From Myxococcales bacterium (GTDB lineage: Bacteria > Myxococcota_A > Polyangia > Polyangiales > JADJMO01): a stretch of 9,360 nt of DNA. The stretch covers positions 1 through 9,360 of the forward strand of contig JAJXTK010000212.1 in the NCBI GenBank assembly GCA_021783935.1. Reading direction: 5' to 3'. Below the pieces are notes generated by a model. The model ran no database searches. It was not told where the DNA came from and worked only from the letters and a program-made list of their open reading frames with translations. The position numbers and the translations under genes are program-made. This document shows, piece by piece, positions 1-4,892 of this stretch (its first letter is position 1; each line of letters opens with the position of its first letter).

Positions 1-773
1 AGGGCCGGAACGCCGCTCGGCACGTAGTAGGACGCCGGTCTGATAACCACGCCGACGACGGTGCGTTCGGTGACCTCCTCGATCCTGACCACCTCCCACC
101 CCTCCGGCACCTCCCCGATCTCGGTCTGCTTGAACCGCGTGTGCCGCCCCGGCAGCCCCCGCGTCAGCAGCTCGGCCATCATGGCCTTCTTCACGACCCC
201 GAGCTGGTCGATGACCGCCTGCGTGGCCGAGATGGCGTCGTCCACCGAGGAGAGGATGGCGGCGATCTTTCGCTGCTCGTCAACAGGTGGCGTTGGAATC
301 AAGAGCGCCGCGTACTCGGCCGCGTTGATGTTCGGCTGTGCCTGAGCCCGCTGCGTTTCGCGGACCCACTGCCAGTAGCCTGGCGACTGCAAGAACTGCT
401 TTAGGAAAGTCGGGAGCAGCAGGTCTGGTCGCGTTCTGAAACGAATCAGGTAACCGGCATGAGCGCACCGCCCGTAGCGGGGATCGTGGACGTAGGACTT
501 ACCGACGGTTGCTCCGCTTCGTGCGAGCAGGACGTCTCCGGGATCGAGCAGATGCGGGGCTGCGGCTTCTTCGCTGATGCTCGCCAAGTCGTCAGGAATC
601 AGGTTGCCGTCCCGCGAGATGTCGGTGATCCGGACGTAGCGTGGCAGCCGTGGATTGAACGGTGCTTTCGGCACATTCGCTCCATAGGCCCCCTTGCCAA
701 TGCACAGATCGCCGAGGCGGGCCTCGATCCAATTCGGCAGCCGGAGCACGGGCAGCCGACTCTCAGGCGTCAT
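1..773 (-). CDS. hsdS: Type I restriction-modification specificity subunit HsdS, 3' part cut by window edge
   Basis: This is the DNA-recognition subunit of a type I restriction-modification enzyme, which directs the methylase and restriction subunits to a bipartite target. 257 residues are visible, reading from an ATG at 773 and open to position 1. Residues about 7-165 form the first target-recognition domain, with the typical YVRITDIS segment (46-53) and LLDPGDVLLARSGATVGKSY (75-94). The domain closes with LLIPTPPVDEQRKIAAIL (157-174), which is characteristic of the family. Residues about 175-205 are the first conserved helical spacer. QTEIGEVPEGWEVV (216-229) opens the second recognition domain, most of which is missing. 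The start overlaps the hsdM stop by 11 bases (ATGACGCCTGA on the minus strand), implying translational coupling. Family assignment is firm; the target sequence cannot be inferred. The gene was found by reading the minus strand directly and has no stop inside the window. Confidence 0.93.
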   Translation of the reverse strand, partial: MTPESRLPVLRLPNWIEARLGDLCIGKGAYGANVPKAPFNPRLPRYVRITDISRDGNLIPDDLASISEEAAAPHLLDPGDVLLARSGATVGKSYVHDPRYGRCAHAGYLIRFRTRPDLLLPTFLKQFLQSPGYWQWVRETQRAQAQPNINAAEYAALLIPTPPVDEQRKIAAILSSVDDAISATQAVIDQLGVVKKAMMAELLTRGLPGRHTRFKQTEIGEVPEGWEVVRIEEVTERTVVGVVIRPASYYVPSGVPA

Positions 774-2598
774 ACCCCAGCTCCTTGAGGTACGCGTTCA
801 TCCGCCCCTCCGCCTCGCCCCGCTTCCTCTCCAGCTCCCGCAGCTTCGCGATCGCCTGCGCGACATCGACCTTCTCGGCCGCGTCCGCCGTCTCGACGTA
901 CCTCGAGATGTTCAGGTTGAAGTCGTTCTTCTCGATCTCCTCGAGCCCGACGACGCGGGCGTACTTCTCCACGTCCTTGAAGGCGTGGAACGTCGCCGCG
1001 ATCTTCTTCACGTCCTCGGCGCGCAGGTAGTTCTGCGCCGAGCCTTCGCGGAACTCCCTCGACGCCTCGATGAAGAGCACCTTGCCCTTGCGGTCGGCCT
1101 TCTTCCCCTTGTCGAGCACGAGGATCGCCGCCGGGATGCCGGTGCCGTAGAAGAGGTTCGTCGGCAGCCCGATGACGGCCTCGACGAGATCGTGCTGGAG
1201 CATCCCCTTTCGGATCTCCCCCTCGGCGGCGCCGCGGAAGAGCACGCCGTGCGGCATGACGACGCCGACCATGCCGGCCTTGTTCGTGGTCGCGACCATG
1301 TGCTGCACGAACGCGAGGTCCCCCTTGGTCTTCGGCGGCACGCCGTACGCGAAGCGGCCGTGCGGATCGTTCTCCGCGATCTCGCGCCCCCACTCGTCGA
1401 GCGAGAACGGCGGGTTCGCGATCACGCGGTCGAAGAGCATCAGCTCGCCCCTCTCGCGCGATACGTCGCGCAGCTTGGGGTCGCGGATCGTGTCCCCCTT
1501 CTCGATGCGCGCGTCGGGCAGGCCGTGCAAGAGCATGTTCATCTTGCAGATGGCCCACGTGCCGAGGTTCTTCTCCTGGCCGAAGAGCGAGAGGTTCTTC
1601 GGGTTCTTCTGGTGCCGCTGGAGGAAGTGCGCGGCCTCGATCAGCATGCCGCCCGAGCCGCAGGTCGGGTCGCAGATGCGCATCCCCTCGGCGGGGGCGA
1701 GCAGCTCGACGATCAGCTCGACGACCTTCTTGGGCGTGTAGAACTCGCCCCCCTTCTTGCCCGCGTCGTCGGCGAACTTCTCGATCAGGTACTCGTACGC
1801 GCGGCCGAGCATGTCGGGCTCGGAGAGATCGACGTTGCGCACGCGCACCTTGGAGAAGTGCTGCACGAGCCGCCCGAGCACGACGTCGCGGTTGCGCGCG
1901 TCGCCGAGCTTGCGCTCGTCGTTGTAGTCGATGCCGGCGAGCACCCCTTGGAGCGAGGCGTTGTCGTGCTCGAGCGCGGAGCAGGCCTTGTTCAACGTCT
2001 CGCCGACGCCGGTCGCGGCCTTCTGCATCTCGGCCCACCGCGCGCGCTTGGGCACGTAGAACTGGTGGTTGTCGCGGTCCTCGGGATCGTCGCCCTCGGC
2101 GACCAGGGCGTCGCACTCCTCGTCGAAGCGGTCGGAGAGGCGCTTCAAGAAGAGGAGGCCGAAGATGTAGTTCTTATAATCGGACGAGTCGATCGAGCCG
2201 CGCAGGATGTCTGCGGCCGACCAGAGGTAGCGCTCGAGGGCGTCGACCGTGAGCTTGTCGCCGGGGGCGATTTCGATCGGGGCCGGGGCGGGCTTGCCGC
2301 TGCCGTTGCTCTTCGTCGTGGCGGTCGCGGGCGACGCGCTGGTGCCCGCGAGCCGCTCGATGATCGCGGCCTTCTCCTTGCCGGCGTCGTCGAGGCCAAG
2401 CGCGCGACACAGCTCCTTCAGCCGGTCGCGCGAGAAGTCCGCGAGGAGGGCCGGCAGGGTCGCCTTCTTGGAGGCGGCGACAGTGTCGACGATGCCGTCT
2501 TTGGCGCGGCGATCGGGCGGGGTGAGCTCGAAGCGATCGACGACGGCGAGGAGCTCCTCGCGGCTGAGGTGGGCGAGGACGTCGCGTTTCGTGGGCAT
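763..2598 (-). CDS. hsdM: Type I restriction-modification N6-adenine methylase subunit HsdM with SAP-like N-terminal repeats
   Basis: This 611-residue protein is the modification subunit of a type I system. It transfers methyl groups from S-adenosylmethionine to adenine and, with HsdS, protects host DNA. Residues about 113-250 are the HsdM N-terminal helical domain (ALERYLWSAADILRGSID, YIFGLLFLKRLSDRF). The catalytic domain shows GEFYTPKKVV (284-293), motif I DPTCGSGG (310-317) for cofactor binding, and motif IV NPPF (395-398), the catalytic signature. FNLNISRYV (560-568) and a coiled-coil tail (580-605) precede the HsdS junction. Residues 1-85 are an added segment of two SAP-like repeats (LSREELLAVVDRFEL; FSRDRLKELCRALGL), followed by a flexible Ala/Thr/Pro linker; the protein is therefore longer than the classical E. 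coli subunit. The ATG at 2598 (MPTKRD) was chosen because the frame upstream loses coding character. No strong ribosome binding site is seen. The gene is divergent from the ATPase gene. Confidence 0.96.
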   Translation of the reverse strand: MPTKRDVLAHLSREELLAVVDRFELTPPDRRAKDGIVDTVAASKKATLPALLADFSRDRLKELCRALGLDDAGKEKAAIIERLAGTSASPATATTKSNGSGKPAPAPIEIAPGDKLTVDALERYLWSAADILRGSIDSSDYKNYIFGLLFLKRLSDRFDEECDALVAEGDDPEDRDNHQFYVPKRARWAEMQKAATGVGETLNKACSALEHDNASLQGVLAGIDYNDERKLGDARNRDVVLGRLVQHFSKVRVRNVDLSEPDMLGRAYEYLIEKFADDAGKKGGEFYTPKKVVELIVELLAPAEGMRICDPTCGSGGMLIEAAHFLQRHQKNPKNLSLFGQEKNLGTWAICKMNMLLHGLPDARIEKGDTIRDPKLRDVSRERGELMLFDRVIANPPFSLDEWGREIAENDPHGRFAYGVPPKTKGDLAFVQHMVATTNKAGMVGVVMPHGVLFRGAAEGEIRKGMLQHDLVEAVIGLPTNLFYGTGIPAAILVLDKGKKADRKGKVLFIEASREFREGSAQNYLRAEDVKKIAATFHAFKDVEKYARVVGLEEIEKNDFNLNISRYVETADAAEKVDVAQAIAKLRELERKRGEAEGRMNAYLKELGYDA

Positions 2599-2755
2599 CG
2601 GCGTGCGCGATGATTGCGCCGACGGCGGGGCCGGGGGAAGCCGGATCCACGCGGACCCCGGGGGGACAGACGTTGTTTGGCGCTCGTGGTGGCCGAAGCC
2701 TTCCGCATCCGGCGCCGCCCGAGGTACCGTGGCGGCGGGAGACCTCGAGGCGCGC
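2599..2755. promoter_or_regulatory. Divergent intergenic spacer between hsdM and the ATPase gene
   Basis: This 157-bp spacer must hold the promoters for both the restriction-modification operon (leftward) and the ATPase operon (rightward), unless the ATPase is expressed another way. I see no convincing -10/-35 pair on either strand. The only slightly AT-rich spot is TTGTTT near 2673. An imperfect repeat, GGATCC-ACGC-GGACCC near 2642-2657, is too weak to call an operator. The role is inferred from gene arrangement only. Confidence 0.35.
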
Positions 2756-3940
2756 ATGGCGAAGCAGAGCAAGCAGCGGGGCGGCTCGGCCAAGCCCGCG
2801 GCCGTCCTCACCGTCCGCAATTTCGCGCACCTGCGGGATGTCCGCCTGGAGCTCGGCGACCTGACCGTCCTCGTGGGGGCGCAAGGGGCGGGCAAGAGCC
2901 TCGCGCTCCAGTGGCTCAAGGCCGCGATGGACGGGAAGCAGCTGGTCGACGCGCTGCGAGCAGCCGGTCAGTCGACCGAGAAGCCCGAGGTCCTCGTCGA
3001 TTTCATCTTCGGCAACGGCATGGCCCCCGCCTGGCGCGAGGGCGAATCCGAGGTCACCCTGTCCGGCCGTCGCGTCACGCCGAGATCGCTGGCGCGCGTC
3101 GGCAACGGCACCGAAAAGCTGTTCTTCGTGCCGGCGCACCGCGCGCTGCTGATCAGCGACGGATGGGCAACGCCCTTCCAGAGGCTCCGCTCGGACACGC
3201 CGGTCGTGGCCCGGCTCTTCAGCCAGAACCTCTATGATCGTTTCAGCGGCAAGGACGCGGGCACTCTCTTCCCGATCGAGAAGCGACTGAAGAAGGAGCT
3301 TCGAGGCCAGATCGACGCGGCGGTCTTCCACGGCGGCAAGGTAGGCATCGAGGAGGACGCCGAGCACACGCGACGGCTCCGCCTCGTGCACGGTGACATG
3401 CACCTGCCGTTCATGACGTGGACGGCGGGCCAGCGGGAGTTCACGCCGCTCCTGCTCGGCCTCTACTACCTGCTGCCGGCGACCAAGCTGCGCAAGCGCG
3501 AAGACACCGACTGGGTCGTGCTCGAAGAGCCCGAGATGGGCCTCCATCCGCAGGCGATCACCGCCGTGATGTTGATGGTGCTCGACCTGCTCTGGCGTGG
3601 CTATCGAGTCGTGATCTCGACCCACTCGCCGCACGTGCTGACGATGGTGTGGATGATGCGCCAACTGCAGGCGCACCGGGCGAGCTGGGAGCGCGTATGC
3701 GAGGCGTTCGGGGTGCAGGATTCGCGACAGATGCGACTCGTCGCCGAGGCCGCGCTCGAGAAGGACTACCGCGTGCACCTGCTGGCGTTCGACGCGGCCG
3801 GCAAGGTCGGGGCGAGGGACATCACTGCCCTAGATCCGAGCTCCGACGATCCGGACATCTCCGGGTGGGGCGGGCTGACCGAGTACTCGTCACGCTTCGG
3901 CGATGCCGTTCGCGCGGCCGTGAACGCGAGCGAGCCGTGA
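2756..3940 (+). CDS. AAA/ABC-type ATPase of the OLD-like superfamily without TOPRIM domain, candidate defence protein
   Basis: This is a 394-residue ATPase with the fold shared by OLD, RecF and SMC-like proteins. The Walker A motif is GAQGAGKS (41-48), following TVRNFAHLRDVRLELGDLTVLV. FFVPAHRALLI (123-133) matches the 'PAxR' segment of OLD-like ATPases. TAGQREFTPLL (223-233) stands in the ABC-signature position. Walker B is WVVLEEPEMGLHP (253-265), with two acidic residues, and VVISTHSPHVL (285-295) is the switch/H-loop. The remaining 100 residues show no TOPRIM nuclease motif, unlike full OLD proteins, so any nuclease or toxic activity would have to come from a partner. The chosen ATG at 2756 has GAGG five bases upstream; an in-frame GTG at 2729 is a possible alternative. 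The stop overlaps the next gene's start (GTGA), indicating an operon. Such ATPases act as sensors or switches in several defence systems (Septu, PARIS, Gabija), which makes a defence role likely by analogy but unproven. Confidence 0.85.
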   Translation: MAKQSKQRGGSAKPAAVLTVRNFAHLRDVRLELGDLTVLVGAQGAGKSLALQWLKAAMDGKQLVDALRAAGQSTEKPEVLVDFIFGNGMAPAWREGESEVTLSGRRVTPRSLARVGNGTEKLFFVPAHRALLISDGWATPFQRLRSDTPVVARLFSQNLYDRFSGKDAGTLFPIEKRLKKELRGQIDAAVFHGGKVGIEEDAEHTRRLRLVHGDMHLPFMTWTAGQREFTPLLLGLYYLLPATKLRKREDTDWVVLEEPEMGLHPQAITAVMLMVLDLLWRGYRVVISTHSPHVLTMVWMMRQLQAHRASWERVCEAFGVQDSRQMRLVAEAALEKDYRVHLLAFDAAGKVGARDITALDPSSDDPDISGWGGLTEYSSRFGDAVRAAVNASEP

Positions 3941-4452
3941 CGAGGCAGGCGAGGAAGGCGACGCCGGTGCGGTCGGCCCTTCGCTCGACCTCGCCGCTTC
4001 GGGCCAGCGTCGAGGACGGATTGGGCGCGGTGAAGCAGGCGGACCGTGCGTGCATCGACCCGAGCGTCCGCCGCGAGTTCGTCGACAGCCTGGACGCCGA
4101 TGAGGCGCTCCGCCCTGGCCACGACCGCGAGAACCGCTGGGACTACCTCCTCGGGCACGAGGCGAGCGGCGAGATCATTGGCGTCGAGCCCCACTCCGCC
4201 AAGCAGGACGAGATCGCGACCGTGATCCGCAAGCGGGCCGCAGCCTGCGAGCAGCTGCGAGCTCACCTCCGGGAAGGGGTGAGGGTCGCGAAGTGGCTCT
4301 GGGTCGCGAGCGGGAGGGTGCACTTCGCCGCGACCGAGAAAGCGAAGCTGCAGCTCGATGCGAAGGGCATCGAGTTCGTGGGCACGAAGGTCCTGGCGAA
4401 GCACCTCCCGAGGCCGCCCGCGCCGTCCGGCCGCCGGCGCCCCGCCCCCTAG
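3937..4452 (+). CDS. Small conserved-looking partner protein of the ATPase, unknown family, apparently frameshifted at its 3' end
   Basis: This gene encodes 171 residues as sequenced and belongs to no family I recognise with certainty. The GTG start at 3937 overlaps the ATPase stop (GTGA), so the two are translationally coupled and probably work together. The N terminus (1-25) is basic and probably disordered. The core reads NRWDYLLG (66-73), GEIIGVEPHSAKQDEI (78-93), a helix IRKRAAACEQLRAHL (97-111), then VAKWLWVASGRVHF (117-130) and KGIEFVGTKVL (143-153). An acidic residue before a hydrophobic strand ending E84-P-H-x-x-K89 vaguely recalls PD-(D/E)xK nuclease geometry, but the match is weak and only suggestive. 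The downstream end is odd: the TAG at 4450 follows a run of five C, and a strongly codon-biased tail continues in the next frame to 4531. Restoring the frame would give about 197 residues. Coding potential is firm; function is unknown. Confidence 0.78.
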   Translation: MTRQARKATPVRSALRSTSPLRASVEDGLGAVKQADRACIDPSVRREFVDSLDADEALRPGHDRENRWDYLLGHEASGEIIGVEPHSAKQDEIATVIRKRAAACEQLRAHLREGVRVAKWLWVASGRVHFAATEKAKLQLDAKGIEFVGTKVLAKHLPRPPAPSGRRRPAP

Positions 4453-4531
4453 CAGGCTGTGGAAGGAGAAGGTGCGCGCGGAGCCGTTCGACGCGATCGA
4501 GCTCGAGCTCGGCGCGCTGTGGGCGCGGTAG
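4453..4531 (+). other. Out-of-frame C-terminal tail of the small partner gene
   Basis: In the frame starting at 4454 this segment reads RLWKEKVRAEPFDAIELEL and continues to a TAG at 4529-4531. Essentially every codon ends in G or C, while the other two plus frames lack this bias. Removing one C from the CCCCC run at 4445-4449 abolishes the TAG at 4450 and joins this tail directly to the upstream gene. It is therefore most likely the true C terminus, displaced by a one-base insertion, a sequencing error, or programmed or phase-variable slippage. The sequence alone cannot tell these apart. Confidence 0.6.
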
Positions 4532-4589
4532 CTCTTCCGCTCCCGGACCTCTTCGCGGCCATCTTCGCCGCCCCGCTGCGGCGGCGTTC

Positions 4590-4618
4590 TCGAGCCGGCG
4601 CCGAAGTGCCGGCCTCGA
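4590..4618. terminator. Strong GC-rich hairpin between convergent genes, putative bidirectional terminator
   Basis: TCGAGCCGGCGC and GTGCCGGC-C-TCGA pair around a CGAA tetraloop (4602-4605). This gives eight inner base pairs (one G-T), a single bulged C at 4614, then four more pairs. No T-run follows on either strand, so canonical intrinsic termination is not shown. Its position between two convergent genes is the main support for the role. Confidence 0.45.
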
Positions 4619-4649
4619 CGGGCAAGCCCGGGCTCCGCGATCGCGAACC

Positions 4650-4667
4650 CGCACGGAGCGCCGTGCG
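4650..4667. terminator. Second GC-rich hairpin in the convergent region
   Basis: CGCACGG and CCGTGCG form a perfect 7-bp stem around AGCG (4657-4660). It sits 31 bases beyond the first hairpin and has no T-run. It could back up termination or be a chance structure in GC-rich DNA. Confidence 0.3.
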
Positions 4668-4695
4668 CGAAGTCTGGGGCACGCGGCCCCGCAAG

Positions 4696-4845
<150 letters not shown>

Positions 4846-4892
4846 CAGCTGCCGCCGCCGCCGCCGCCCGACTCGCAGGCGCCTGCGACCCC

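Noticed and set aside
694..2613. Long plus-strand open frame opposite hsdM
   Set aside because: It is the antisense shadow of a well-recognised methylase in very GC-rich DNA. Its translation is dominated by Arg, Leu, Glu, Asp and Val with no domain.
2249..2755. Upstream extension of the ATPase
   Set aside because: The open frame overlaps hsdM on the opposite strand. The ATG at 2756 has a GAGG ribosome-binding site, and the fold begins just after it.
2756..3940. Full OLD-family nuclease
   Set aside because: After the H-loop only about 100 residues remain, and none show the acidic TOPRIM motifs.
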